A DNA stretch of 64,000 nucleotides from positions 5,704,001 to 5,768,000 of the forward strand of contig CP085828.1 of assembly GCA_020809705.1 (NCBI GenBank), written 5' to 3'. A program made the position numbers and the translations under genes. The notes beneath the pieces were generated by a model. The model did no database searches. It was not told the origin of the DNA and saw nothing but the letters and a program-made list of their open reading frames with translations. This stretch comes from Calonectria ilicicola. Its lineage: Eukaryota > Ascomycota > Sordariomycetes > Hypocreales > Nectriaceae. This document shows positions 12,405 to 24,000 of this stretch, one piece after another; the first letter of the stretch is position 1; each line of letters opens with the position of its first letter.

Positions 12405-15118
12405 ATGGGCATCCAGCTACGCGCCCTACGGGTAGCAGGCTGGAAGCGCATTGTTGCTCTCAACGCGGCCTGCATCAGTGTTCTCTCATTACTTCTCTTT
12501 GCCGCCTTCATTTACGGCTGCACGCGAGCTGGCGGCCTTGATGCCGCTGTGATTCTCTTCTCTGGACCTTGCACACAGTCAAAGACACTGAATCTACTTC
12601 TTCATTTGCTTCTCAACGTTCTGGGAACTCTCATTCTCGCGTCCTCTAATTTTTTTATGCAGATACTCAACGCGCCGTCTCGCCAAGATCTCGACCGTGC
12701 CCACGCGCGATCTGCTTGGGTAAACGTGGGAGTTCAATCCCTGCGCAACCTATTCCATATTAGCCCGTTAAAGCTTGTATGTTGGGTAATTTTAGCCTGC
12801 AGCTCTATCCCTCTTCATCTATTCTTTAACTCTCTCATATTCGAGGTAGCAGAAATCCAAGGAACCTTTGGGTTGACAATTGCCTCTGAATCATTTGTCG
12901 ACGGTGCCCAGTATTTTGCGCCAGGCGCGAGCCTTTGGAACACACGTGTGCCATATAATTGCTCTACTCAGGGTCTCCCGGGCCATGAAAAGAACGATAA
13001 ATTGTGCAAGAGCTCGGCGTATGACAAAAACCCGTTATCGATGTATGATGGGGATGTATTTCCAGTCTCTTGGATGAATACAACTTCAGATGAGCGAAAA
13101 AATATTTCCGCTGCTGCCGCGCAGTCTGGTGTTTCTCGTTGGGAGAAGCTCGACGCGACAGCGTGTCGTAGCCAGTTTCTGTTCTGCAACAGTGGCCAAG
13201 GTCTCACAGAATATCTCAACGTTGTCCTGGTGGTGAGGAAGGATGGAGGAAAAACCTCAGGTTGGGAGCGAGACAAAGTTTTCCCCAACATGAATAGCAG
13301 CTACGCTACATTCTGGGAAGATATGGTCCCGGAAAATGAAACCAATGCTCTTTGGAGCTACGAGTATTGTCAAATTTACTCGTCGTTCGACAATGGCAAG
13401 TGTGAAAATTCATGCAAGCCTTCGCTCGGGTACAACAGAACTTACACAAGCGACTTCTACACCATCGATCCTAAAAATGACACAAACGAGGGGGACTGGA
13501 AATTTTCTTTCTGGGATGAAGTTTCTCTTGACAAGGGTATACTGGATGGTCAGATGCGGAACGGATTTGATGAACGGTATAATACGCTCGATGTGGAGTA
13601 TTGTCTGGCTGAGAGGACTGAGCAGATGTGCAAAATTGGCATGTCCAACACTCTACTTTTTGCCGTTCTTATTTGCGTCATCGCAAAGACAGCTATGTGT
13701 ATTTTTGTCATGATCCGATTCGTCTTAAGACAGGACCAGTATCCTCTTGTAACGCTGGGCGACGCAGTTAATTCACTGATTCGACGACCTGATCCAACGA
13801 CGTTGCGGATGTGCACCTTAGAAATGCGCGATCTACAAACCGACTTGTGGCGATATTTTAAAACATCCAAGACCCCGGGTGACTACGAACACGCAGCTGT
13901 TGGCGTGGAAATCTTACATACTGATGCTAAGCATGAACTTTTACTCCCTGCTGCCCGTCAATGGAAGAAGAAGACGGCACGATCATTTAAAGCAATCCCG
14001 CAAGTCTCTTGGCTAAGGGCGTATGTGTTTTTTCTGGTTGTACTAGCAATCTCCTTGTACTATTTTGGTCAAGCCACTGGTGGTAATTTTCGAATGTACG
14101 AGGTTCATTTCACTGCAACAGCATAATGATCCACAACACTGACTTTCAATTAGATCTGGTGTATTTGGAACTAGTGGAACCAACAATTTTGTTGTTCAGA
14201 ATCAAGGATCATCCGACCAGTTTTCTGGCGATTTTGTTAGCATCGTTCTGCTTGCGAACATTCCTCAGCTTATTCTTTCTATCTCGTACCTACAACTCAA
14301 CTCGCTATTGACCAAACTATCTATGGCCAAGGAGTGGGCCTTGATGAATGTTGATTATAAACCTCTTAGAGTCACAGATCCGAAAGGGGAGCAACTCTCA
14401 ACTTATCGTCTCCAGCTGCCTTATTCGTGGGCCATTCCATGTATCGCATCTGGAATACTGATTCACTGGCTTGTATCAAATGCATGTTACGTGTTTTTGG
14501 CTGATGGAGGTATTGTCTTGTTCCTATGTTGTTGCTTTATGCGGTTGCTAATTAATACATGTGGTATTAGGCTTTTATAGCTCACGATATGGTCAGTCGA
14601 TCACAGTTAGCAGCAACAAGTTGGGTTTATCGACTCTTGGTTTTGTTGCACTTGGATATTCTACCCCCGGGATCATGGCCTCAATCATTGCATTTGCAGT
14701 TCTAATATGCGTGCCTTTATGTCTATCATTGAGCAAACTGCCCGGTAGTATGGTAATTGTTGGGAGCAATTCCCTCGCAATTGCGGCTGCATGCCATGCA
14801 TCGCCGATTTCACAAGCTAGCTCTGCTACAACTGGGGAATCAGATTATCAATCGACAAGATCCTCTTCTGAAGCAGGCAGTGAAATGAATATTGCACACC
14901 CTCAATATATCGAAATGACAGAGAGGATCCCGGGCGCTGATGAATCTATGCTGCCAAGTGTTGCTGAGAGCAAGATTAAATGGGGCGTTATCAAGATGCC
15001 CCCTGAATTTTACAAAGGCTTAAATGAAGATATTGAAGCAACTGAAATCAAACACTTGAGCTTTGGGGTTGAAGCAGATGGAATTGCTGCCCCAGTTTTT
15101 AGAGAATGGTATGCCTAG
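12405..15118 (+). CDS. DUF6536-family fungal membrane protein
   Basis: This is a large multi-pass membrane protein of unknown function found only in fungi. Exons are 12405-14095, 14154-14509 and 14571-15118; introns of 58 and 61 bp restore frame, giving 864 residues. The N-terminal DUF6536 region starts VAGWKRIVALNAACISV and continues with a second membrane helix and the APSRQDLDRAHAR motif. A Cys-rich, probably extracellular, central region with several N-glycosylation sequons follows. After it come membrane helices (around FAVLICVIAKTAMCIFVMIR), LLANIPQLILS, the GEQLSTYRLQLPY motif and a cytosolic tail ending ESKIKWGVIK and SFGVEADGIAAPV. Function cannot be inferred beyond a plasma- or endomembrane protein. 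It is followed on the same strand by the asparaginase-like gene, with 0.8 kb between. Confidence 0.88.
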
Positions 15119-15848
15119 GTACAGCATAAACTTTCAGGCATACTTTAAAATTGATTTTCGTGGTGCGGAGTTATTTTTGACCCACGTGTGATGATTGACT
15201 GGTAGGGGTGGGTAATCGAATGTTGAAACTGCTTGGGACGCTGGATTTTCAGACACCCAATCTTATCTCCTTCCGGTAAAGGAATGATGCTTTGCATTCG
15301 TTTTCCTGTTTGGTGGGAAGAATACCAAGTAAACAGCCAACTTAGTTAGTGATGGTGATGTCATATGACTTCGTATCCCAGGAAATTGAAGCCTGATACG
15401 ACTACAATAGTGTGGGGATTCCCAGGAAAGGGAACCTTAGAATGAGGAGAGATAACAGAGTTCCGGGAACATAAACACCTCACCCCGCACTCTCACCGAC
15501 TGATTAGCCCCCAGCCCCCCTAATAACTTGCCCCGCATTGTATGGCATGACATGAAGAATACGGTCAAAGTGCGTATTTTGGTATTAATAACAGCCATTA
15601 TCGATAGGAAGGAAAAGGCGGACTTTAAATCAGGCTAACACCCCTCCAAGGGATTTTTTGTCGGGATTAAGAGCGATCTCCGTTTGGAATTAATACTTCC
15701 AGATAAGAAAGTGGACCAAAGAAGGATTTATCCTGGTAGCCCATCATTATTCGCGGCTAGTCCGACATGATTGGGATGATTTCGGCAGATAATCAGTGAT
15801 TCGGGGATTAATCTGGGTGCGAGAGGATACATGTTTGCAATTGAAAAC
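15119..15848. other. intergenic, promoter of the asparaginase-like gene
   Basis: The stretch holds the 3' end of the DUF6536 transcript and the upstream region of the asparaginase-like gene. No coding frame of note is seen. Confidence 0.5.
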
Positions 15849-15857
15849 TATATAAAG
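15849..15857 (+). promoter_or_regulatory. TATA box of the asparaginase-like gene
   Basis: TATATAAAG lies about 80 bp upstream of the ATG at 15931, a typical distance for a fungal TATA element. Confidence 0.5.
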
Positions 15858-15930
15858 AATCCATCTAGAAAGTTGTGACGAAACTTGCTAGTTGGACAGA
15901 GCTGATTTTGGCGTCGCACCAGTGGACATC

Positions 15931-17399
15931 ATGATTCAACTCCTTTCTGCCGTCACCCGTCTCGCGGCCTTCGGCACTATCGTGCTGCCCTTGGCACAGG
16001 CTCGATTTGATTCAGGCTTGGAATGGATCACGACAAATTCTTCCCTCCCTAAAGTTGTGTATGTAATTAAACTATACATAGAACACCCCAACTGACAAAA
16101 TCCCTGTAGCATCTACAGTGCTAAGGGAACAATTCTTTCCGCCTCGAATTATAGCCGACTTGACAATATCAACTATGGCGCAGGTGTTGGACCTACACCT
16201 GAGCAATTGATCGGAAATGTTTCTGAGGTCTTGAACGTTGCTCAACTGGCTGTTGTCAATTTTGACGTCACTGGGGGTAGTTCTGGCCTGAACTCGTCGC
16301 TTTATCTCAACATCAGCCAGCATGCCAACAAGCAGCTTTGCTCCGAGGGATCTGATATTGTCGGTGCAGTCATGTTCCATGGCACAAACACTATGGAAGA
16401 AACTGTAAGATTTTGCGCAAGAGTATTTTAAACAAAAGCTAATTCATGACAGGCATTTGGCGTTGATCTCACTTTCAATTGCTCGAAGCCATTTATTGCA
16501 ACTGGGGCCATGCGCCCTGACACCTACATTTCTCCAGATGGTCGGTCTAACTTTTATCAGGCTGTTTCAGCAGCTGTCTCGCCATCTTCTCGCAACCGTG
16601 GTGGTCTTATTGCCTTTAACGATAGGTGAGTTTGTCGGACCTATTATGTAGGAACGGTGCTGACTGGGCCAGGATATCGTCGATATTTTACTCCACGAAG
16701 GTTAATGCCAATACACCGGATACTTTCAAAGCACTTGAGCAAGGCAATCTGGGTGTTTTTCTTGCGGGGCAGCCGTTCTATTACTTTGGCCCATCTTACC
16801 CAACTGGCCGTCCCTATTTTGATGTCACCAATACTACCGAACTGCCCTCTGTTATTATTCTCTACGGTCACCGTAAGGATGCAAAACGAGAATTCTCAAA
16901 GACCTTGAACGAGTCGCTAATTGGCCATTAGAGGGATTTGATGCGTCGCTGATGCACGCGGCGGTTCTGAATGGGGCCAAGTAAGTAAATATTCTCAACA
17001 ACAATATTTTCCACAGGTCTAATTAAATCCCAGGGGTCTGGTAATTCTAGGACCAGGTGCAGCTTCATTAAGCCCAAGTGCCTTGGATGCCGCCGACGAG
17101 CTTTTTGCAAAAGGAATCCCCACTGTTGCTGTAGCACGACCCGTAACGGGAACAGGAGTACCTGGCCCATATCCCGATTCTATGTATGGCGCCGTGCATC
17201 ATGCTATTTCCAATGTATTTGTCGCTAACGCATCAGTAGATTTTTTTCGTCTTACGTCGGAGCCGAACAGGCTAGAGTCATGCTGCAGCTTGCAATCAAT
17301 GCTGGCCTCTCCTTGGACGAAATTCGGGATGTCTTTGAGACCCCACTTCGAAAGGCAGTGTACGGCACTTTGGCGAGTCAAGAAGTATACTATCAATAA
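15931..17399 (+). CDS. secreted type II L-asparaginase-like protein with altered catalytic motifs
   Basis: The protein has the asparaginase/glutaminase fold and a signal peptide (MIQLLSAVTRLAAFGTIVLP). At first sight the locus looks broken across frames, but seven exons fit with normal introns: 15931-16058, 16110-16404, 16453-16625, 16673-16872, 16932-16980, 17034-17183 and 17240-17399. This gives 384 residues, the usual length. Family landmarks are present: GRSNFYQAVSAA, STKVNANTPDTFK, ILYGHQGFDAS and an ARVMLQLAINAGL C-terminal region. The two threonine motifs differ from active enzymes: TGGTI is replaced by AKGTI, losing the usual nucleophile threonine, and HGTDT is HGTNT, losing the aspartate. 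The lysine in STKVN is kept. It may be an inactive or re-specialised paralogue. Confidence is high in the family and moderate in each junction. Confidence 0.8.
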
Positions 17400-17918
17400 T
17401 GACGCCGTCGTTTGTTTAAGATTTGGTGGCTCCTATCCTAGAGGCTTAGAAGTAATGCTAGTGTATTTTTCGTTTCGAAGATCGAAGATGGTGAACGGGT
17501 ACAATTGCGTCGTTTTTCTTTGTGTGCAGATACGTTGCGACCTGTGCAATTTCGACACGTTCCGGGAGCAATTGTCAAGTCGGTGATTTTATTTATTTAA
17601 ATTGCCAAAAAAATTTTTTAAAAAAAAGGCTCAAATATTATTCAAAACCCAATTCTCCTTATTATATCCGGTTACCTCTATAGCCCATGGAGTTATCTTT
17701 TTACTGACATTGATTCGCATTCAATAACCAAGTCAAATCCTTATACGGTGGTGCATGACTAGCGCATCTGTCCCTCCACTCAGCTGCCATCATTTCATGT
17801 CGGGTAACCAAGTGTCCTCAGGTCGCAAAATCCAGGCAGCGGACCACAATTCCACACCTACATTAATCTCATCTCTGCATCACCATCACCAGTACATTTC
17901 TTCCCTCTTCGCAACAGA
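17400..17918. other. intergenic
   Basis: This 519-bp stretch lies between the asparaginase-like and F-box-like genes on the same strand. It is AT-rich just after the stop, with T and A runs around 17585-17630. No further gene is seen. Confidence 0.5.
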
Positions 17919-19604
17919 ATGGAATCTCGGATGATCCCTGATTTTGTCTGGGCCCTGATATTTCCCTTATTCCTGCCCACAGGCGTTGAAAGCTCCTGGG
18001 ATAGCTGGGGTTATTGCACCCACGCATATCTACAGCCCGAATTGCATCCACTGCAGTCCCTTGTTTCGCTATGTCTCGTTTCGCGACAGTTTTGTCGAAT
18101 TGCCCAGCCGTTGCTTTATCGTATTGTCAATGTGCAATACCTCCAGGACGTACAAGTGTTCTGCTTCTTGCGGACTCTCCTCACGGCACGGCACCTCGCT
18201 CAGATGATACGTGTGTTGAGCATAAATGACGGTGTTTACCCTCTGCCTGGGATGAAGCCATTGCTCGAGGCTGCACTCCGTCACGTGCAGACTCCTCCAA
18301 GGTTTAAAACTTGTCTTGAACATACCATTCAGGAAAATCGTCGTGGTTGGATTGGCGGCATTGGCTCAATCGCACTCTCCCTGACACCCAATGTTCGGCG
18401 GGTCGGTGTTACTATGCAGCGCAGACCTGAAAATCTAACATGGTTGCTGAGCGGATCCTTGAAAATGGAAGAGGATTTTCACTACGAGACTAATAATCCT
18501 ACAACTGAAGATTATCTAAAAGTCCACAAGGTCGAGAATGAAGGGCTTAGTTTCTCAGCTGTGACAAGTGCGCGAGAGCCTAGTGTCCACGAAATCGAGT
18601 CTATGGGGGTACAAGCCTATGCAAATTACGGATTAAAGCAGATGAAAGAGGTCTGGATTGTCGCTGACATCTCTGATCGCGAAGCGACTAGTATGGCCCA
18701 ATTTGAAGCTGTTCTCCTTCATCCGAGTCTTGAAATTTTACATCTTGTCAAAGTTGACTGGCGTAAAGATGAGGTGGAAAAGATGAAATGGACCGATCAA
18801 ATGTCTAATTTGCACACACTTGATATCAGGGAATCTCTTGTAGACCATGTTGGTCTACTTGACATCTTGACACGCTGCCCTGAACTCCGACGCCTATCCA
18901 TATATCTAGGAAACTCTGACCTTGAGGGTTTCTATGGATATGGAGAAGATGATGAAGAAGGCTGGTACTTTGACATGGTAGAATTCGGGCACGTCTTGAG
19001 GTCTCACGGAAAAAACTTGACTGAGCTCAGGCTCAATACAATCGATTATCGATGCGACCACAGATTTGAAGAGAGGAATACCCAAACAGCTGTCATTGGA
19101 TCATTAAAAGAGCTGAAATCACTACGTGTTCTCGAAATTCACGAACTCGATCTCATTTTCCCCGTGGATCACAATATGTCCTCAGTGCCGCCACCGCCGC
19201 TTGGTTTGAATGGCATTTTCCCCATGGATTACAATATGCCCTTAGTGCCGCCACCGCCACCGCCGCTTGGTTTGAATAGCATTTTCCTCGTGGGTCACAA
19301 TGTGTCCTTAGTGCCGCCACCGCCGCTTGGTCTGAATGGCATTCTCCCCGAAAACCTTGAGGTCATACATTTCCCACAGAATGACTCTGGAGCTTTCTGT
19401 GAGATGTGTGATATAATTGAGATGGGGTGCTATCCTAAGCTGCGTAAAGTCAGGCTTGGGGGGTATCTCACCATGCAATTTCAGTCGCCCAGCGACAGGA
19501 TATTACCAGGCTGGAACTACTCGTTCAAGTGCGAATATGTAGGGGAGACGTATAGCTGGAAAGGAAAGCAGTACACATTTATCGAGTTCACAAAAATGGG
19601 GTGA
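17919..19604 (+). CDS. F-box-like protein with Pro-rich tandem repeat
   Basis: This single-exon gene encodes 561 residues. The segment LVSLCLVSRQFCRIAQPLLY (about 50-70) matches the second half of fungal F-box domains, and the rest has scattered leucine-rich segments (LRRLSIYLG, LTELRLNTIDY) as in fungal F-box/LRR proteins. Such proteins usually recruit substrates to SCF ubiquitin ligases. The first helix of the F-box is poorly conserved (FVWALIFPLFLP), so Skp1 binding is uncertain. A three-unit tandem repeat with PPPPLGLN cores lies at 19158-19343, inserted in the C-terminal third. Start MESRMIPD is the first ATG of the open frame. No close named homologue is recognised. Confidence 0.75.
   Translation: MESRMIPDFVWALIFPLFLPTGVESSWDSWGYCTHAYLQPELHPLQSLVSLCLVSRQFCRIAQPLLYRIVNVQYLQDVQVFCFLRTLLTARHLAQMIRVLSINDGVYPLPGMKPLLEAALRHVQTPPRFKTCLEHTIQENRRGWIGGIGSIALSLTPNVRRVGVTMQRRPENLTWLLSGSLKMEEDFHYETNNPTTEDYLKVHKVENEGLSFSAVTSAREPSVHEIESMGVQAYANYGLKQMKEVWIVADISDREATSMAQFEAVLLHPSLEILHLVKVDWRKDEVEKMKWTDQMSNLHTLDIRESLVDHVGLLDILTRCPELRRLSIYLGNSDLEGFYGYGEDDEEGWYFDMVEFGHVLRSHGKNLTELRLNTIDYRCDHRFEERNTQTAVIGSLKELKSLRVLEIHELDLIFPVDHNMSSVPPPPLGLNGIFPMDYNMPLVPPPPPPLGLNSIFLVGHNVSLVPPPPLGLNGILPENLEVIHFPQNDSGAFCEMCDIIEMGCYPKLRKVRLGGYLTMQFQSPSDRILPGWNYSFKCEYVGETYSWKGKQYTFIEFTKMG
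19158..19343 (+). repeat. in-frame tandem repeat, three units of 60/66/60 bp
   Basis: Each unit encodes a segment ending in V-P-P-P-P-L-G-L-N-G/S-I, preceded by a D/G-H/Y-N-M/V core. The middle unit has two extra prolines. All units stay in frame inside the F-box-like gene. Confidence 0.85.
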
Positions 19605-19849
19605 ATTTTAATGCTCGTATCAAATTAATTGAAAATGGTCTTGCACTCTGGTTTGATGAATATATAGGCTCTTGAAATGCGTGACAGCTACTGGAGGTGA
19701 GGTAATTCTATTTGTCAATACATATGCTCTAATCTAGTTTTTAGAATATAGGTTATTGGCAAAGCCATGGATTCTAGCTACCAGTGGAAAGTTTGCTTCC
19801 TTTGAGAGTTTGAAACTGTATGATGTCTCTAGAGAAGGCGGATCATGAC

Positions 19850-20984
19850 TTAGCATGAAGCACCGGCAGGAACGCCCTTGCAGTTTCCAGTCTGGCCACC
19901 AGTAACTTGGTTTCCAGTCCAAGTCCATTTGCTGCAGTTGGCGCAAAGAATGTACACGTTTGTGCCAGAAGACTTGACAGTACCGGTTACCTTGTTAATT
20001 GTCACATCTGTGATAGGTACTCCAGCAGTGGGAGTGCCAGTAGGCTTGCCGTTCTCATAATCCTGCTCGATGACAATACCGTACTTGGCAATGTTGGAAA
20101 GAGTGATGGTATCATACTTGACATCAGAAACAGAGCCGGTCATTCCAGAAACCGTCTTGATACGGACGCCGTTATCCGAGTTAGTGATGTGAGAGTTCAA
20201 GATGCGAACGGTCTTGACATCGTTATCATCGCGACCACCAACGGAACCAATTGAAAGACCATGTCCACCACTGCAGTTACCACCAGTGAAGGTAATATTG
20301 GTACCAGAGTTGATGGCGAGGCAATCATCTTGGTTCTTGACAATAGCCCCAGAGATGTACACACCATTGGAAGAGCCGATATCAAATCCATCGGTGTTGT
20401 GGCCTCCCTTGGTGTCTCCGAGAGAGTTATCCAAGTTGACATCGTAAACACCTAGATCGGTGACGGTGTTGATGCTGAATGCCTGAACTGGGGTGTTCAG
20501 AACGTTGAGGTTCTTGATGTTGGAATGCTGGAGAGAGTGGGCATAAAAGAACTTGGGCTTGATCTTGCCGCCAGTGTTGCTGCCGATGCCGTCCCACCAT
20601 CGCTGGCCCTCGCAATCGATTTTGTGGCCAGAAGCACCTTCAACAAGAATATTGGTACCAGAAACAGAGATGAGAGGTCCTTCCCACTCCTTGTAGCCAA
20701 AAGTAGTCGTTCCCTGGAAGATTACCTGTCCCAAATAAGTTAGTCTCAAATCAGTGTCTTCATAATTCAATTTCACTGACCTGGGTGCCAGTCTTGAGAC
20801 CAGTCAAGTCCAGAGTGGTACCAGCAGGAACAAAAACACTATCCAGAGTGATGGTTGAGCAGCCCGCCTTGCCCTTGATGGCACTGGCGGCGTCAGTGAA
20901 TGTGCAACCAGCTCGAGGTTCCACAGCCGGGATTGCAATGGCGGATGAGGCGAGAGCCCCGAGCACAACAAGAGTGGAATACAT
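19850..20984 (-). CDS. endo-polygalacturonase, GH28
   Basis: This secreted enzyme cleaves internal alpha-1,4 bonds of homogalacturonan. Exons are 20984-20781 and 20725-19850, joined in phase 0 across a 55-bp intron, giving 359 residues. The N-terminus [20 protein letters not shown] is a signal peptide followed by a short propeptide. GH28 catalytic motifs are all present: [23 protein letters not shown] and RIKT. Paired cysteines at both ends fit the known disulphide pattern. It differs from the exo-type gene at 8651-10328, so the two enzymes would be complementary. Confidence 0.95.
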
Positions 20985-21082
20985 GATGGCAAAATGTGAT
21001 ATTGTGGTATAAGATTGAAGTAGAAGTGATTAGAATGCTTGTATTGCGATGTAATTCAATTTATGAAAGGTGTTGCCAAGAG

Positions 21083-21090
21083 TATTTATA
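21083..21090 (-). promoter_or_regulatory. TATA box of the endo-polygalacturonase gene
   Basis: TATAAATA on the minus strand lies about 100 bp upstream of the ATG at 20984. Confidence 0.45.
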
Positions 21091-24000
21091 TTTTTCAATT
21101 CAGCAGATCCGGAGCGACTTGTCTTTACCCCCAAGCCATTAGACCCTTCTTACACGCCTACGCCCATCAAACCAGTCTACGTGATACCATCTAGACCTTC
21201 GTTTTCCCTAAACGGGCATCTAGAAACGGCGAAACTCGGTCCGGACGGCATTGACTGTTATGGTTAATCTCGTTCCACTTTTCGGTTCCTGAGTTTCGGT
21301 ATGATCCGTGGCAGGTGTCAAATCTGTGTTTACAAATGCACTGTAGCCTTAACTCAAAGCAAGATGGCAGAGCCTCACGGCTAAGACGGCAAACAAGTGT
21401 GTTCCAAGATCCACTAGTATTCAAAGCATTCCACTGTCTCGGGTCATCAACTACGACGGCTTCATTTACTCCTCCAAAATCATTCAGATAGAGTTTACGG
21501 GATAATTCTTCCGTTGGCCTCAGCGCCTAGTGCTAAAATAGTCAGATGGCTGATGCTCAAGTGCACTGAAACCTTAGTAAGCGGAGGAGGGAAAGGCAGA
21601 TACGAATTTGAAGACACCAAACGCTGAGTGTGATTCGATCAAACCTGTGTCTCGCCACATGAGTAACCTAACATAGTGGAGATGCTCCAAAATAGGAAGT
21701 ATTCGGTGAATGGTCCGCAAGCGCGCGTCGCTGAGAGTGTGAGGTTAAATCATCGTATTTCTGGATAGCTCGGGATGACTGTGGCGGTTTCATTGACAAA
21801 AGATCTCATCAAAACCTAGAGCCATTGACAGGACTTGAAGCGCCGTAAGGTGTCCAACGGGCTTACGATGAAAAAGTAGTCCTATTTTTGGGACCCCTTT
21901 GGTTGGTCCATACGAGGTTTAGTTCGGTTGTGCAATGAGGAAAGACGGAGGCAGGCTTCCGAGGCCTGGCCCATTTTAAAAGGTCGGAGTCGGCTATATC
22001 AAACCGAATGCTCGCTAGTTTATTCTCGCCTTTTATCCTCGCTGTTTTCAAATGGTCTTGTGTCAAGAACTTAACGATAATTCAGAGGGACCTGATTGAC
22101 ACAGCCCCCAAGTACAACATCCAATTCCACGCAGCTCTGGAGCGACAAAATGGAGGAAAATTCCCTCAACATGATCATAATATAGATAAAAATTGGAAAT
22201 AGATCGCGTGTGTTAATTAAAATGGAATCTTTGAACGAGATCGAGAAAATTTCTTGCAATGATTTTTCTCCAGTCTTGAGAGCGCGTGAATTTGTGATGG
22301 CTTCTGCTCTTTACATGGTTTATCATGTTGGGTTGTTTTGCCATGGTGGATAAAACAGCCAGCTACCCTAGAGAAATTATCATGGAAGATGAAAAGGGGA
22401 TTACCTTCGTAGTAAATTGAACACAACGCGCTTCCTCCATCTTCATCTCAAGTCATGTCTGACTGGTAAGTATTTACTCAGTTCACAACCAATTTTCTAC
22501 CTCTTATTACATTCAATTTCCGGTCAGAGCTACTATAAATAAAATGCACAGCTGTTTTATCAAGATCTCTTTATTTTACCAACCTCTAATTATCACCTTG
22601 TTATGGGTATGTTGCGGTTGTGTGTGCGTGTGTGGTTTGTGGAGATGCCGATCTCTCCATCTGTCACATGATATGATGGTGTTCCCAATGCAACAAATGT
22701 TCCAGTGGTTTTTATATAAAACATGGAAAAAGAAAAAAAAACCGAAAATAACTAGAAGAGAAGATGCCCAGTCGTTATGAGAACGCGTGTGGATGATACG
22801 GCGCTCGAATGACATCGTGTTGAAGGTGGTGAAGGATGTGCGTTGGGATTCACGGTCTTGGCAAGGGAAGCTATCTTAAGTACGACTATCTAAGTTTTCA
22901 TGAGGGCAACCTTATTGTTAAGTTGATTGCATCTTGGTCGGGCGAATCATATGACCAAACTTAGTTGTATCTGCCACTGTTGTGGCTTTGGAGCTCCCTC
23001 TGGTTGAGCCCACGATTTACCAAAATGAGAACGCGTCGCGAGTCAGAATTGTACGATAGGTGGGAAAAGCCGACGGTAGAAATAGCCTGCCTAAGCTTAA
23101 TTGACACTTTAAATCATGGCTAAAGCATGAGGCGGTCACGAACCTTAACCGCCGGCTGTGTCCCGAGATTAGTCATGCCTGCATCAATGAATTCAAGGCA
23201 TTAATTAGGCCTCGGAATTTCAACCAACATGAAATCGAAGAAAATGTATTTAGGCGGATTTTCTTTTATAAAAAAAAAGAAAAAACTTGAAACCAACACA
23301 CTTGTTCTTGATGAACAAAATCCGAAAATGCAATCTTGACCACAACGGAGTAAGGAAATAGGAGGCCAAGCTGATGCGATCTCGACTGATTGGTAATTGG
23401 ACTGAAATATTTCCTTTACGCGCAGTCCAAAGTATTCAGGTCATTGCAAAATTTTTCCATTCTTTCAACTGCAGTCATGGGCTCGTTCTTGAACAGAACT
23501 GATCGTTTGGTTGACGGAGTACACTGTAGCACATGTATGACTTTTTTGCATAAATTTTCTAGCCTCTTCACGCCCCTTTTTGATGTGTTTTAGAAGAAAA
23601 AAAAAGGAAACGTTCAGTAGGGGTTATTTATAACCGACAATTCTGTTATTGAAACAATACCAGACGTGGTTTTACATCTGCTGTCCACAAAGTAGGACTT
23701 TTCCTTGTGAGGCTTCTATTTCCAGTGCACTATTACTAATCCGATTGATAAAATCTATAATTAATTTTATAGTATAGATGTTTCTCTGTAGGTGGGGTAG
23801 CCTTGATCTGAACACCCACCCTGATAGTCAGATCTGGGCCTTGAGACTTTCTCTTGGACCAGGGGCTGACGGTCAGGCACCAACCAACAGATCTCTTTCA
23901 AACCAATCAGGAGGTCGCTTGAGAATCTGCTTGAATTCTTGTATCAAACTGTTTGATGAGTGTAAGAAGTGTTGTCCACGACTGGATCGGGTTGTGTTTT

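Noticed and set aside
16626..16652. A 27-bp intron in the asparaginase-like gene
   Set aside because: Too short to be spliced. The acceptor at 16672 gives a 47-bp intron with a CTGAC branch site and the expected NDRISSIFYSTK junction.
15931..17399. Asparaginase-like locus as a frameshifted pseudogene
   Set aside because: The apparent frameshifts are all explained by six introns with proper GT/AG ends and branch-like motifs. The spliced product has normal length.
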